Of a stretch of 64,000 nucleotides of DNA, positions 32,945 through 44,600 are shown in pieces (position 1 is the first letter of the stretch; each line of letters starts with the position of its first letter). The notes under the pieces are model-generated. The model was not told where the DNA came from. It saw only the letters and a program-made list of their open reading frames with translations, and did not search any database. The position numbers and the translations under genes were made by a program. Source of the stretch: Agrocybe praecox (lineage: Eukaryota > Basidiomycota > Agaricomycetes > Agaricales > Agrocybaceae); the NCBI GenBank assembly GCA_964017145.1, contig OZ024846.1, positions 1,488,001 to 1,552,000 on the forward strand. Reading direction: 5' to 3'.

Positions 32945-33757
32945 CCTATTAATAATTAAAATAAGAGCAATGGTGCCCTCAATCTAATTGGATTCCATCG
33001 TATTCCATTGGAATGGCCTCAAACGGGTCATATCTAATGGTATATAGTGGATTTCTAGTGGATTCTGGCCAATTTGTCTGCTATATGTTGGATTCCACTT
33101 GGATTCTACCTAAATTCCACCTACATTCCGCACATTCTGCTGGAACCAAGGTGGAATATTCCACCTGGAATGGGTAATTCAACGGATTCCAGTTGGAATC
33201 CTGGTGGAATCCATGGTGGGTCCTCCCATACAAAATGGCAGAGAATTGTGTCTTGAAATTCACTCTGGAATCCACTGGAATCCATCCTGAATCCTGGAAT
33301 GAACCTGGATTCCAATGAGAAAAGGGGGGGGAGGGTAAAGACCTCCCGCCATCGGACTTATCCTCAAACACAACAAATCCGAATACGCATGTTTCGACCA
33401 GTCACACGACTATGACCCGCCACCCCTTGACCTCAGACACGCCCCATATACGGGCGACACCCCTCTTCGCCCTAAGCGTGTCTGGCGCTACTTGGGCTTT
33501 TACTTCAACCGCAAGCTCACTTTCAAAGAGCATGTGTGGTTCTATTCTACCAAGTCTCTCTCATTGGTGAAAGCCATGAAAATGCTTGGAAGCTCAACCC
33601 GTGGTCTCCACCCTAAGGAGAAACGACTATTATACCGTGCATGCGTCCTACCGATCGCAACGTACGGCTACCGTCTGTGGTACTTCGAAGGCTCCTGTTC
33701 TAAGGGAGCTCTTGAAGACCTGCGCAAAATGCAGTGTAAAGCTGCACTTTGGATCAC

Positions 33758-34601
33758 CAGCCTGTGCTGTCAAATTTCTATATCAACTCCCCTTAGTTGC
33801 TCATTTAAGGTGATGCGTCTACACCAGTAGTTGCCCAATTGCCTAAATTCATGTATCAGACCGTCCAGCCGGCCTATTGTGACTATATGTGACTATAGTC
33901 ATGTGTCTGTTATTGATGGCATCACTGTCCAAACACATGACTTTTTGCTTGCCTCTATTTACATGTTTGGGCTCTACTGATATGTTTATATGGCCTCAAA
34001 TGCAAACAAATAATAAATAATGATATCAGCAGGCAGGGGCATGCAGGATACAAGGCAAACAAAGCCTTTGAGTGATGTCACATCCAACCACCCCAATAAG
34101 GCAAGAGGACTTTGGACTTTGAGATTTTAAGACAAAGTCGCTTTCATAGATAATAGAAAGCTAGATAGATAATAGATATATATATGACTGAGATAAGATA
34201 AAGATAAGATAAGATAAGATAACTCTATATTTAAAAGTAATATATTTTTAGAACACTCTCAAATTTACCAAATATGATTGAATCTATTTATAGATCAGAT
34301 ATATTTTAAAATACTTTCTCAGATTTGGCAAATCTGATGGAATCTATTTTTAGAACATGTTGTATTCTGGGTGGAGGAAAACCAATCTATTTTTGGTTCA
34401 GATGTATTTTTAGAACACTTCAATAAGAATAGTTTTTGTGGCTGTACCCAAATCACATGCTTTTCACATGACTACGGCCCTCTAGTCACCCTCAGTCACC
34501 CTGATACATGAATTTAGGCAATTGGGCAACTACTGGTGTGGACGCATCACCTTAAATGAACAACTATGAACAACTCATATATGAATCTGCCAGCACTATG
34601 T
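33758..34601. mobile_element. hAT MITE, 0.8 kb family, complete copy in LINE
   Basis: Left end CAGCCTGTGCTGTCAAATTT; right end reversed ACATAGTGCTGGCAGATTC. The two inverted repeats match each other for about 90 bp, including GGTGATGCGTC and CAGTAGTTGCCCAATTGCC. Flanks TGGATCAC (33750-33757) and GGGATCAC (34602-34609) are the 8-bp target duplication with one change. Inserted in the RT/RNase H linker of the LINE. Confidence 0.88.
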
Positions 34602-34609
34602 GGGATCAC

Positions 34610-35917
34610 AGGTGCATTCTGCACCTCCCCCACAGGCGGGGTTGAGGCCCTGGCGAGTCTCATCCCTGTCCACCTCCACCTGAAGAAACTTGGTGGTCGG
34701 TCAAATTACCGCGCTGCCACGTTATCAGACACTCATCCACTTAGGTCGCTCCTCTCCGAGGAGCATCATAAGCGGGCTGATGTTCACCCGTTGGCAATCT
34801 CAAGGCTCACTCCTGCTCAGAAAGCGAAGGTAGGAGGGGCCCTCATGGAGATAGACCATCATCTCCCTGAACTCACAGAGTCTTTCTCGCCAGTAGCGAC
34901 AGAGGCTCGCCCTGGAAACAGGTTGTTGGACTTATTCGACGACCGATTCACATTCAAACCGTGTCCAACTGATGATGAGGCAGCGGACGCAGTTCACATA
35001 GGTCTTAACCAAGTGCTTCACGAAGCACAAGACCAAGAAACAATGGTGTATTGTGCAGTCGACGCTTTGGTGCTGAACGATGTACAACGACAGGTGGTTT
35101 CGACTGCCTTGCTCTACCGGGGACACGAACAGATTCATACCGTATCACATCCAGCTGGACGAGTGACTGCGCCTGACACAGAACTCTTTGCCATCTGTTC
35201 AGCGATTGTTCTTGCCACTCAGCAGGACGACTGTGAGCAAATTGTTATATTCACCGACTCGATGGCCTCGGCCAAACGAGCATTGGACCCTACCCTCCAC
35301 AGTGGTCAAGGACATTCCCTGGCCATATGTCAAGCTCTCCAACCGTGGCTAGAAGAAGATGCCGCATGCAAAGTAGACTTCATTTAGGTTCCATTGAAAC
35401 TGAAATGGAGGATACACCAAGAAGCCAACGACATAAGTCGGGCTCAAGTCGAACATGTCAGGGATTGCCTGGCTACTTCTTTGGATAGTGTACGAAAAGT
35501 TGTCACTAAAACAGTACAGGAGGACTGGAAGACTCTCTTCCGAGACCCCAACTACCGAGGGCAAAACTTTCTGCCACTCAAAAATCTTGCCGGGGATTTA
35601 CTCGAGCCGACTTATCTCAATGAAGGTACTTGGCTCCGCAAAGTGAAAGACGAACTTGTACCGTACGTCGCTAGGATGTGTAGATGCATCCTTAATCACG
35701 CTCCAATTGGTGCTTATTACGAGCACTTTAACATTCAAGAACCTCATGCATGTGAATGCGGCCACCACCTGCAAACACACACACATATATTGCAATCATG
35801 TATGAAACATATGTGCGAGCATGACGGTTGGTCACCGGAACTTCTGGTGCATCTGATCAAATTCTTGGACAACAATGATTCAGTGTTTGTGTTCAAGCGA
35901 CCCGCAGGGGTTGGATA
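34610..35917 (+). pseudogene. LINE family 2 ORF2 C-terminal part: RNase H and zinc-binding tail
   Basis: Reads GAFCTSPTGGVEALASLIPV through an RNase H domain (YCAVDALVLND; TELFAICSAIVLATQ; FTDSMASAKRALD) and a C-terminal CECGHHLQTHTHILQSC motif, ending at TAA near 35918. One in-frame TAG after KVDFI (35385-35387) splits it. The catalytic pattern resembles copies at 38.5, 49.0 and 59.2 kb. Belongs to the LINE fragment that starts at 31371. Confidence 0.85.
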
Positions 35918-36447
35918 AGCAGGTTGGGCTTAGGCTCGACTTGCGGTACATGTTTTCCTGGGCTGCGGAACTTGTTCTGCTCGGACTTCGGATCTTTTGC
36001 CATTACAATGGCACGCGCCTCAGTACTCGGACTTGTGGGATTTGTCCTGACCCTGTGGGGGTGTTCGGGGCCCTTCAGTGGGTACCTTGGTTTGTGGGCT
36101 TCGGCTTGACCCTTCGGAGGCACCCGGGCTAAGCAGAAGCGGCAATGCAACTTGGAACGTAAGGGGACTGCAGGCTGGGTGGGGCGTGGATTGCGGGTTG
36201 GGCTTTATGCCCGGCCATGAATGCCTAAACGCTTGCGACAGCGCAGCGCCGTCGAACCAGCAACATCCTGACCGCCTAATGGCGGTCTGCAATCTTGGCG
36301 GGCCTTTGCCCGCCCTTGCAGACGTAGTGTAGTATTAAATCTTGCTTAGCATGCTTTTGTATGTAATGTAGGGACCGGACTGCAATTGTGCACCGGAATA
36401 CAAGTGGGACTTTGGTCCTTTGATTTAAAAAAAATAAAAATAAAAAG

Positions 36448-37247
36448 AATCATCGCCTAATCGTTCTACATCTCCATCTTGTGAACCATTGATAGGTCCC
36501 TCGTCACCAGCACTCAGTCATGCAGCATCTGCAGACGCTGCACCTCCCTCTGCATCCTGCACATTACAAGGCACTCCTGTAGCCAAAAATACCCCGGTAG
36601 CCAATCATTTGTCCTCCAAGAGGAAGTTCGACGACAATATTAACCAAGAAACATCTGTTTTTCAGAGAAATAGACCTCTCCGCTCGGTGCTGTCGATGCC
36701 TTATGAGACACACGGTCAACATCCACCTTCAACTCCGTCTGACCTACTTGCTCAAGCTTCCGTTTCAGCACCTACCATTGGTGTTTCAATAGTCAACACA
36801 GAATTTCCTACCTGGCTTCAAAAAGCACGACGAATGCTCGATGATAAGTCGCTCGGTGATGGATGGGACAACTACTTTAGGACATGGTTGGAATACAAGG
36901 TATCTAACATAGGGAGGGAGAACCCTGGAAAACTAGCATCCACCAGTTGCCCCACCATTATCGCCGATTGGATTAAGTGAGCTCGATCCCCCACCTATTG
37001 TCCAGTAATCAAGGACTTGGCACACTACGAGTGGGACTTCAAAGTGTGGTGGGAATTGTTGCACGAAAACATCGACAACGACGACAACAGCCGAGCGTTC
37101 AATGTACCTGGTGTCAATGGTTTTTTCAGTGTCACCGCCGCCCTCTTTTTCTGGGCCCATGAACTGCAGAGAAGGGGAAAGCGGGCTGATAAGAAGGGGT
37201 GGCTGGATATGCTCAATCAATGTAAGGCTGCATTGAATTCCGTTTGA
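36448..37247 (+). pseudogene. Gene G paralogue, 5' part removed by a LINE, internal TGA
   Basis: Starts abruptly after the LINE poly-A tail and reads the disordered linker and C-terminal block of gene G: FPTWLQKARRMLDDKSLGDG, ENPGKLASTS, IIADWIK, then TGA at 36978-36980 where gene G has TGC (Cys), then PTYCPVIKDLAHYEWDFKVW, ALFFWAHELQRRGKRADKKG and stop at 37245-37247. This copy shows the tryptophan lost in gene G, while gene G shows the cysteine lost here, so the two nonsense codons are independent. Confidence 0.75.
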
Positions 37248-38171
37248 TCTCCCTACTTAATTAGGACTTAGTTAGAACATATAATCATCATGTCATACTT
37301 ACATATTTTGGGCATCCCTTTGTTGAATACACATTTTATTTGATGACATTATGATATTCTGTGCAGACTAAGTGACCACTAACATACTATTGAATACATG
37401 GTAATAACTTGGAAGTACTTAATATTGCAAGGGATGAGTAAATAAGTGAATACGACACCGAGGCGAGCGGGCAAAACCAAAAACCAACCAAGTCTTTACA
37501 ATCTAATCTTATCTATGGCGGTTTCAACCTATGTTTAAATATAAATTTGATGGGAAATGCCAACGGTCTAGACCTAGACTAAATTAATACACGGAATGTC
37601 TAATTTGATCATGCCGTTGGCACTCGGCGCTCGCTAAATGAATATAGGTGAGCACGGAGTGGTATATTTAGATCACCAGGTATCTAATCTAATCTGAATG
37701 TGCCTGGCAGCGCTCAGGGTTAACGTTTCAAAATAAGTGTAGCGCTGGGAAACCCAAAAATAGCCGAGCACTTGCCGCTATAATTAGTTCTATTAATATT
37801 CGAATGTTATCCAACTGCATCCTCGTCAATCCATCCCTCCCCTCCTTCTAATAGGCACGCAAAGAGCGCCAAAAATTATCTAAAATATATTTAAACCTAT
37901 TTGCCAAGTTTCCCACGCTCAATCCAACCAGAACCCATCAAAATAGACGTTGCACCATCCTGTCCCGCCCCTCTGGACCACCCCTCGGCCTCAGAAACAC
38001 CCATGCCCGCTAGCCAAAGCCATATCCCGCCTGTATAAGGCATCCCCGGCACGAAAAAGTCTGTAATAAGAGGGCTTTCTCTTTTAGGAAGGTAGGCAAC
38101 TGCCTGTATGCATTTATCAGCCATTTAGGCAACTGCCTGTTATTCATTAATAATATTAGCAGCTATGGCTG
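37248..38171. repeat. Repeat E, copy 2: 3' flank and terminus
   Basis: Aligns with 21100-22091 in order, then ends with two TAGGCAACTGCCTG blocks and ATTAGCAGCTATGGCTG at 38171, abutting the 5' end of a LINE. No gene is visible inside. Confidence 0.65.
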
Positions 38172-38259
38172 ACCCAGTTCCGATCGTTTAGCCAGTAAGA
38201 GTAAGCGAAAACAATAAGTTGCTAAAGTTGATGGTGGTGGTAACGGAACAAGAAGAGAT
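38172..38259 (-). mobile_element. 5' end stub of a family 2 LINE
   Basis: On the minus strand this begins ATCTCTTCTTG at 38259 and runs through GCAACTTATTGTTTTCGCT, the 5' UTR also found at 58600-58691 (minus) and 59478-59584 (plus). All three share the start ATCTCTTCTTG, which fixes the 5' end of the family. Confidence 0.7.
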
Positions 38260-38771
38260 GGCCTCTTTCATCGATGAAAGCCATGAAGATGCTTGGAAGA
38301 TCAACTCGTGGTCTCCACCCAAAGGAGAAACAACTACTGTACCGTGCATGTGTTCTACCCTAACTACCGAGCTGCCACATTATCAGACACCCATCTGCTT
38401 AGGTTGCTCCTCTCGGAGGGGCATCACAAATGGGCTGATGTTCATTCATTGGCAATCTCAAGGCTCACCCCCGCCCAGAAAGCAAAGGTAGGAGGAGCCC
38501 TCATGGAGATAGACCGTTATCTCCCTGAACTCACAGAGTCTTTCTCGCCTGCAGCGACAGAGGCTCGCCCTGGAAATAGGCTGTTGGATCTATTTGACAA
38601 CCGGTTCACCTTCGAACCATGTCTGACTGACGATGAGTCAGCGGACGCAGTTTGCGTCAGTCTTAATCAAGTGCTTTGTGAAGCACAAGACCAAGAAACA
38701 ATGGTGTATTATGCGGTTGATGCTTTGGTGCCGAACAATGTACAACAACAGGCGGTCTCGACTGCCTTATT
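38260..38771 (+). pseudogene. LINE family 2 fragment with internal deletion
   Basis: Reads KAMKMLG-STRGLHPKEKQ of the RT tail, then jumps at about 38358 directly to NYRAATLSDTHLLRLLLSEG at the start of the RNase H part, skipping roughly 330 bp present at 33.66-34.7 kb. RNase H continues to VSTALF, where the MITE at 38772 interrupts it. Confidence 0.75.
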
Positions 38772-39594
38772 CACCTAATACTGTCAGATATATGCATACA
38801 TCTTGGGTAGTTGCCAGTTTTAGGTGATGCATCCACAGCGGTAGTTACCCAACTCCTCAATACCATGCATGTATCAGAGTGACTGACAGTGACTGTGGAG
38901 GTGAAGTCATGTGAAAAGCATGTGATATACATGTGATATGCATGTGATCTGCATGTGATCCACATGTCATGTGATCCACATGTCATGTGATATGCATGTC
39001 ATGTGATATGCATGTGATCTATATGTCATGTGATATGTCATGTGATGCACAGCCACCAAACCTATTTTTATTACAGTGTTCTAAAAATAAACCTGTTTGA
39101 TCCATCACATTTGTCAAATGTTCTAAAAATAGATTGATGTTCTAAATTTAGACTCTATTCTAAAAATAAAACGATCTTGTTTGGTAAATTCATAAAGTGT
39201 TTTAAAAATAAACCAAGTCTATAAATATATCAAATTTAAAAATAGATTTTATTTTATTTGGTCATATATTGGCCCCATCACTCAAAAGGCTTGTTTGTTT
39301 TGTATCCTGCCTGCCCCTGCCTGCTAACATCATTATTTACTATTTGTTTGTATTTGTGGCCATATAAAAATATGAGTGGAGCCCAAACATGTAAATAGAG
39401 GCAAGCAAAAAGTCATGTGCATCAGATTTGATGCCATCAATAACAGACACATGACTATAGTCACATATAGTCACAGATGGCCAGTCCGATGGCTTGATAC
39501 ATACAATTAGGGAGTTGGGTAGTTACCACTGTGCATGTATCACCTAAAACTGGCAACTACCCATGGTTGATACATATATTTGACAGTACGGGCT
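38772..39594. mobile_element. hAT MITE, 0.8 kb family, complete copy in LINE RNase H
   Basis: GCCTTATT is perfectly duplicated (38764-38771, 39595-39602). Ends: CACCTAATACTGTCAG and, reversed, AGCCCGTACTGTCAAATA. Inverted repeats share GGTAGTTGCCAGTTTTAGGT. Left of the core is a run of GTGATMYRCATGT repeats (38915-39045) not present in other copies. Confidence 0.9.
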
Positions 39595-39602
39595 GCCTTA
39601 TT

Positions 39603-39974
39603 ATACCAGGGACACGAACAGATTCATACCGTATCACATCCAGCCAGACGAATGACTGCTCCCGATGCAGAACTCTTTGCCATTCGCTCAGCGATTGTCC
39701 TTGCCACCCAGCAGGATGACTGCAAATGAATTGTTATATTCACCGACTCGATGGCTTCGGCCCAACAAGTGCTGGACCCCACTCTCCATAGTGGCCAAGG
39801 ACACTCCTTGGCCATCTGTCAAGCCCTTCAACCGTGGTTAGAAGAAGACACTGTGGTTGGCATGGGACAAGGCTCCGCCTTGTTCCCCATCCTCTCAGGA
39901 CTATACATTGCCCTGGTAATGAAACTATATCATATGGAAGAGATCTCACGACGAACGTCTCTTCTATCATACGT
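39603..39974 (+). pseudogene. LINE family 2 mosaic: RNase H joined to an upstream RT segment
   Basis: RNase H resumes (LYQGHEQIHTVSHPARRMTA-like; HSGQGHSLAICQALQPWLEE) and at about 39852 switches without gap to GMGQGSALFPILSGLYIALV, which in the intact order lies upstream, in the RT palm. A stop interrupts at about 39726. A rearrangement joined two LINE segments in the wrong order. Confidence 0.75.
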
Positions 39975-41319
39975 TGTCATGCGTCATATTTGATTGAACA
40001 TGAACGAACCTGAAATTGCATAAGAGATCATTCGTTTATTTTTAAATTTTAATATTTCCTTTTTTATATTCTCCATTTTAATTTCCCATCACGACTCTAT
40101 CGCAACATTAAGGCACCAATTCTTCGGAAATCTATTCAGTCTAGGCTAAAGTCATGAAACCGTCACCACGATCCAAGACAAATCACTCCTTCCTCTCAAC
40201 GTTCATCGTCTTACACGTTCAACTCTGAAAAATGTCTTCCCTTTCTGTTCAATCCTTTGTTCAACAGTCCAAGGATGTTGTCAATTCTTCTGGACCTCAG
40301 AAAATCAACAAAGTGTCGATATATCTGTTTATTCAAATTGCCGGAGTTTTTGATGCAAGCAAAAATTGCGAATATTGGCTAGTGACACATTACACGGAGG
40401 ATCACATTTTTCAAGAAGGAGACACCGTCAGTTTTACGTACAGAATTCAGCCAGACGACATATCAAAAATCATTTGCCTCGAGGAAATCGTGCATTATAA
40501 ACGAGGAATTATAGTTTTCGCAGTATCGACCACCAGGAAATCAGCACCGGCATTATTCACAAGACCCCATATTGCTATCCCACGATCACAAGTGTCCCTC
40601 AGCATCATGCAGAAGATAAGATATGCCTACGCTTACATCACACAACGGCACAGCATATTCACCACTTATCTAAATCCATCACATTCCATCTACTCTATCA
40701 AAAGACTTCGATGACATCATGCAAAGCCTAGGCCATCAAGCGGCTGTGCAACCATCATTCCAAACACATGATTCGATGTCACATGCTTATCACGAGTCAC
40801 TATGAGTCACGGGAACTGATACATCAACAACGCGGCTACGCTAAGGTTATATCCGCCAAATATAGCAATCTATCAGCTGGAAATAGCTCGATTCCTTCCA
40901 TCCATTGATTTCACTAATCGTCAAGTCAACTATAATCGATTTATCATTCAAGAAGACGTGCTTGGTCATTCTTTGCTGCGCATTAGTCAACTTTTTTATT
41001 TATTACTCATTCTTATTCATTTCTTAGTCATTTCATCGATCAATGGACAGTTTTCTCCTTCTTTTCCATCGTTTCAACCCATTCCTTTGTCATTCCTGAC
41101 TCACTCGCTCAGTCAGCTTATTTATTTAACCCCTTATCCTTTGTCATTCGTTTCAAACTTACTTGTCATCGATTACTCATGTCTTGCAGGATTTGTAGTA
41201 TAAAAGCTAGTTAGATCCTGTAAAGTAGAGGACAAGAAGTACACACCTATCATAGGACAATTGTACCAATTCAAGCAGCTATTTTTCAGTTCAGTATTTG
41301 TTCAGTCAATTCTCAGTCT
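39975..41319 (+). mobile_element. LTR-X copy 1, 5' part
   Basis: Starts TGTCATGCGTCATATTTGAT as in the other copies, carries ORF-X and the TATA region (TATAAAAG near 41200), and matches copies 2 and 3 to CTCAGTCT at 41319. The remainder is at 46351-46699, so a 5.0 kb block has been placed inside it. Left flank is LINE RT sequence; right flank at 46700 is LINE 3' UTR in the other orientation. Confidence 0.75.
40232..40714 (+). CDS. ORF-X copy 1 (160 aa), unknown protein of LTR-X
   Basis: Begins MSSLSVQSFVQQSKDVV and ends SIKRLR. An upstream in-frame ATG exists in the other copies, but here a TGA (40227-40229) separates it from this start, so the internal ATG is the one shared by all three. 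The protein has a basic C-terminus, alternating hydrophobic strands (GDTVSFTYRIQPDD; RGIIVFAVSTTR) suggestive of a small beta fold, and no signal peptide or membrane segment. No family recognised. All three copies are exactly 160 codons, although their DNA differs at many sites. Confidence 0.5.
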   Translation: MSSLSVQSFVQQSKDVVNSSGPQKINKVSIYLFIQIAGVFDASKNCEYWLVTHYTEDHIFQEGDTVSFTYRIQPDDISKIICLEEIVHYKRGIIVFAVSTTRKSAPALFTRPHIAIPRSQVSLSIMQKIRYAYAYITQRHSIFTTYLNPSHSIYSIKRLR

Positions 41320-41739
41320 TTGTCTGTCGCTATTTCGGCATTGTTTTGTGTGAACATGATGAGATGGACGGAAAACTGAGTCTCACTCATTTATTCCGGT
41401 TTTAGCAGAATGTGCGAAGCTAAGAAATTGGGCAAAAGTGCAAAGCACTTCTCGCCCTCATCCTGAGCTAGCTGATCGTCTGACAGGTGTCCGAGCACGC
41501 TGTGATACCCAGCCTTTAGGAGCCAGGCGACGCATCTAGCTTGCGAGGATACCCAAATTGTAGGAGTCCGGTGACAACGGATATCCCCGTGCTTTGCCCA
41601 GGGTTTTGTCTTAGCCAGAAGATATTCAGACTACCATACATACTGCATTTCTTGTGCAAAAAGCATCCCACCTAGGCTGACTACCTCAACGTAGACATGA
41701 TGATTGTCCCGGCCTTAACATGGTGCGTCGGTGCATGAT
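41320..41739. other. No gene seen; left part of the block inserted in LTR-X copy 1
   Basis: Unique sequence within this window between LTR-X and the minisatellite. No coding region or inverted terminus matching its right side (45864-46350) was found. Possibly the left end of an unidentified element. Confidence 0.4.
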
Positions 41740-42908
41740 GTGTAATTTGGCGTCTGTATTGCTGCGACGCAGGGTGCGACCTATGAAATAGCTTGGGCAT
41801 GACACATATATTTCAATGAGTATTAGTAATTAAAGCGGGGCAGGGCGCAACAAACGAAGCATTAGGTAGGCATTTTTAACATACACAATCATGGTGCCGG
41901 GCACGACGTTGGACGAATGAAACTTGAAGCATATTTTGAATGTGTATTACCGTGGTGCGGCCTGACGGCACAGTAGATGAGGTATGAAGCATATATATTA
42001 TTGTGTATTAGAACGTCACAGGGTGTGATGGATGAAGCTTGAGGCCTTGAGGAGTAAGGCATATATATAACGTGCATTAATACGGCGCAGGATGCAACGG
42101 GTAAAGCATATTTATACATTTAACGGCGTGTATTAATCCGATGCCGCTGCACAGGGTGCAATGAGTGAAGTATATATATTTTAACGTGTGTTGACACGGC
42201 GCATGGGTGAAGCATGAAGCATAGCACATATATTTTAATGTGTGTTAACACGGCGCAGAACACGATAGATGAGACATGATGTATGAAGCTTGAAGCATGG
42301 TGCATACATTTTTATGTGTGTTAACGCGGCGCAGAGCGCGATAGATGAAGCATAAGGTGTAGCGCGCTGCGCATATATTTTAACGTGTGTTAACACGGCG
42401 CAAGGTTGTGATGGGTGAGGTATGAAGCACGGCGCATATATTTTACGTGTATTAACATGGCGCAAAGCGCGATGGATGAAGCATGAGACATGGCGCATAT
42501 ATTTTTAACGTGTATTGACACGGCGCAAGGGCGCGATGGGTGAGGCATAAAGCATGGCGCATATATTTTATGTGTATTACTATTAACACGGCGCAAGGGC
42601 GCTATGGGTGAGGCATAAGGCATGGCACATATATTTTTAACGTGTATTACCACGGCGCAGAGCGCGACGGATGAAGCATGAGGCATGGTGCATATATTTT
42701 TAACATGTATTTACACGGCGCAAGGGCGCGATGGGTGAGGCACGAAGCACGGCGCATATATTTTTAACGTGTATTAGCACGGCGCAGAGCGCGACAGATG
42801 AAGCATAAGGCATGGCGCATATATTTTTAACGTGTATTAACACGGCACAAGGGTGCGATGGGTGAGGCATGAAGCATGGCGCATATATTTTTATGTGTAT
42901 TACCACGG
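41740..42908. repeat. Minisatellite, unit about 60 bp, main array
   Basis: Repeated unit of the form ATATATTTTTAACGTGTATT + ARCACGGCGCARRGCGCGAT + GRRTGARGCATRARGCATGG. About 16-18 units, regular from 42150 on and degenerate near 41740-42100. It continues at 44601 after LTR-X copy 2. Short frames across it are repeat artefacts. Confidence 0.88.
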
Positions 42909-44600
42909 TGAAAGACGGTTTTTCTGTTGGTGATTTATGCTTTGACAATCACACAAAACACAACCAACAACAAAATCCAGAGAAAGAGTGGGCTAGACCT
43001 AGATAAGACGACTCTCTCCCTGTGAGTTCGGGGGTGGGAATAAAATTACTTCGTTCCTAAGAATGGTTTGTTAGTGTAAAGATCGTATAGGTTTAAGGGT
43101 TTGTGATGAGCTTTTGTCCTAGACAAAAGTTTGAGATTGAATAAGAGAGTAGAAATCAAAGTGAACGTATTCCACTTTGAAATCAGAGTAAACGTCGAAA
43201 AAGAAGAGAATAATCGAAGCTTGGAACGTTTTCCAAGCTATAGAATTGACTGCCAAGACTGAGAATTGACTAAATGAATACTGAACTGAAAAATAGCTGC
43301 TTGAATCGGTACAATTGTCCTATGATAGGTGTGTACTTCTTGTCCTCTACTTTACAGGATCTAACTAGCTTTTATACTACAAATCCTGCAAGGCATGAGT
43401 AATCGATGGTAAGTAAGGTTGAAACGAATGACAAAGAATAAGGGGTTAAATGAATAAGCTGACTGAGCGAGTGAGTCAGGAATGACAAAGGAATGGGTTG
43501 AAACGATGGAAAAGAAGGAGAAAACTGTCCATCGCTCAATGAAATGACTAAGAAATGAATAAGAATGAGTAATAAATAAAAAAGTTGACTAATGCGCAGC
43601 AAAGAATGACCAAGCACATCTTCTTGAATGATAAATCGATCATAGTTGACTTGACGATTAGTGAAATCAATGGATGGAAGGAATCGAGCTATTTCCAGCT
43701 GATAGATTGCTATATTTGGCGGATATAACCTTAGCGTAGCCGCGTTGTTGATGTATCAGTTCCCGTGACTCATAGTGACTCGTGATAAGCATGTGACATC
43801 GAATCATGTGTTTGGAATGATGGTTGCACAGCCGCTTGATGGCCTAGGCTTTGCATGATGTCATCGAAGTCTTTTAATAGAGTAGATGGGATGCGATGGA
43901 TTTAGATAAGTAGTGAATATGCTGTGCCGTTGTGTGATGTAAGCGTAGGCATATCTTATCTTCTGCATGATGCTGAGGGACACTTGTGATCGTGGGATAG
44001 CAATACGGGGTCTTGTGAATAATGCCGGTGCTGATTTCCTGGTGGTCGATACTGCGAAAACTATAATTCCTCGTTCATAATGCACGATTTCCTCGAGGCA
44101 AATGATTTTTGATATGTCATCCGGCTGAATTCTGTACGTAAAACTGACGGTGTCTCCTTCTTGAAAAATGTGATCCTCCGTATAATGTGTCGCTAGCCAA
44201 TATTCACAATTTTCGTTTGCATCCAAAACTCCGGCAATTTGAATAAACGGATATATTGATGCTTTGTTGATTTTCTGAGGTCCAGAAGAATTGACGACAT
44301 CCTTGGATTGTTGAACAAAGGAAACAAGGGAAGTGGAAGACATTTGGTAGATTTGAACACGTAAGACAATGAGCGTTGAGAGGAAGGAGTGATTTGTCTT
44401 GGATCGTGGCGACGGTTTCATGACTTTAGCCTAGACTGAATAGATTTCCGAAGAATTGGTGCCTTAATGTTGCGATAGAGCTGTGATGGGAAATTAAAAT
44501 GGAGAATACAAAAAAGGAAATATTGAAATTTAAAAATAAACGAATGATCTCTTATGCAATTTCAGGTTCGTTCATGTTCAATCAAATATGACGCATGGCA
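42909..44600 (-). mobile_element. LTR-X copy 2, complete, in the minisatellite
   Basis: Minus-strand TG...CA element of 1692 bp, from TGCCATGCGTCATATTTGAT at 44600 to CCGTCTTTCA at 42909. ACGG flanks both sides (42905-42908, 44601-44604), a 4-bp duplication created within the minisatellite unit. Contains ORF-X, TATAAAAG near 43380, three hairpins and no gag/pol. Size and ends fit a solo LTR. Confidence 0.75.
43861..44343 (-). CDS. ORF-X copy 2 (160 aa), unknown protein of LTR-X
   Basis: MSSTSLVSFVQQSKDVVNSS to SIKRLR, the same length as copies 1 and 3. In this copy the frame is also open upstream for 26 codons (MKPSPRSKTNHSFLST), giving 186 codons. Against copy 1 the protein differs at about 13 positions, mostly conservative, and against copy 3 at about 10. 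Lies upstream of the LTR TATA box. Confidence 0.5.
   Translation of the reverse strand: MSSTSLVSFVQQSKDVVNSSGPQKINKASIYPFIQIAGVLDANENCEYWLATHYTEDHIFQEGDTVSFTYRIQPDDISKIICLEEIVHYERGIIVFAVSTTRKSAPALFTRPRIAIPRSQVSLSIMQKIRYAYAYITQRHSIFTTYLNPSHPIYSIKRLR

Larger units (their letters stand above)
31443..33345. mobile_element. tRNA-carrying hAT-like element, copy A
   Basis: Ends are inverted: CAGTACTTTACCCTCCCCCC at left, GAGGTCTTTACCCTCCCCCC reversed at right. CCGCCATC is duplicated (31435-31442, 33346-33353) and the uninterrupted LINE site is visible in the copy at about 50235 (minus strand). Inside, in order: subterminal repeats built on GGATTCCA/TGGAATCC (31465-31755), an AT-rich stretch with TTATGTTTAAAAAAACATAA, a polypurine tract (31915-32035), the block GACAGCGGCGGTGAGCGA, GTC/CGT triplets (32065-32750), a tRNA-like unit, and more GGATTCCA repeats (32990-33320). 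The long frames over the triplet region are artefacts. No transposase. Confidence 0.85.
31371..36447 (+). mobile_element. LINE family 2 with two nested insertions
   Basis: Starts within the reverse transcriptase (31371-31442), is interrupted by the tRNA-carrying element A (31443-33345), resumes (33354-33749: WRYLGFYFNRKLTFKEHVWF), is interrupted by a MITE (33758-34601), and continues through RNase H and C-terminus (34610-35917). The 3' UTR ends with an A-rich tail at about 36424-36447. The pieces join in frame once insertions and one copy of each target duplication are removed. Upstream endonuclease and most of RT are missing. Confidence 0.88.
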
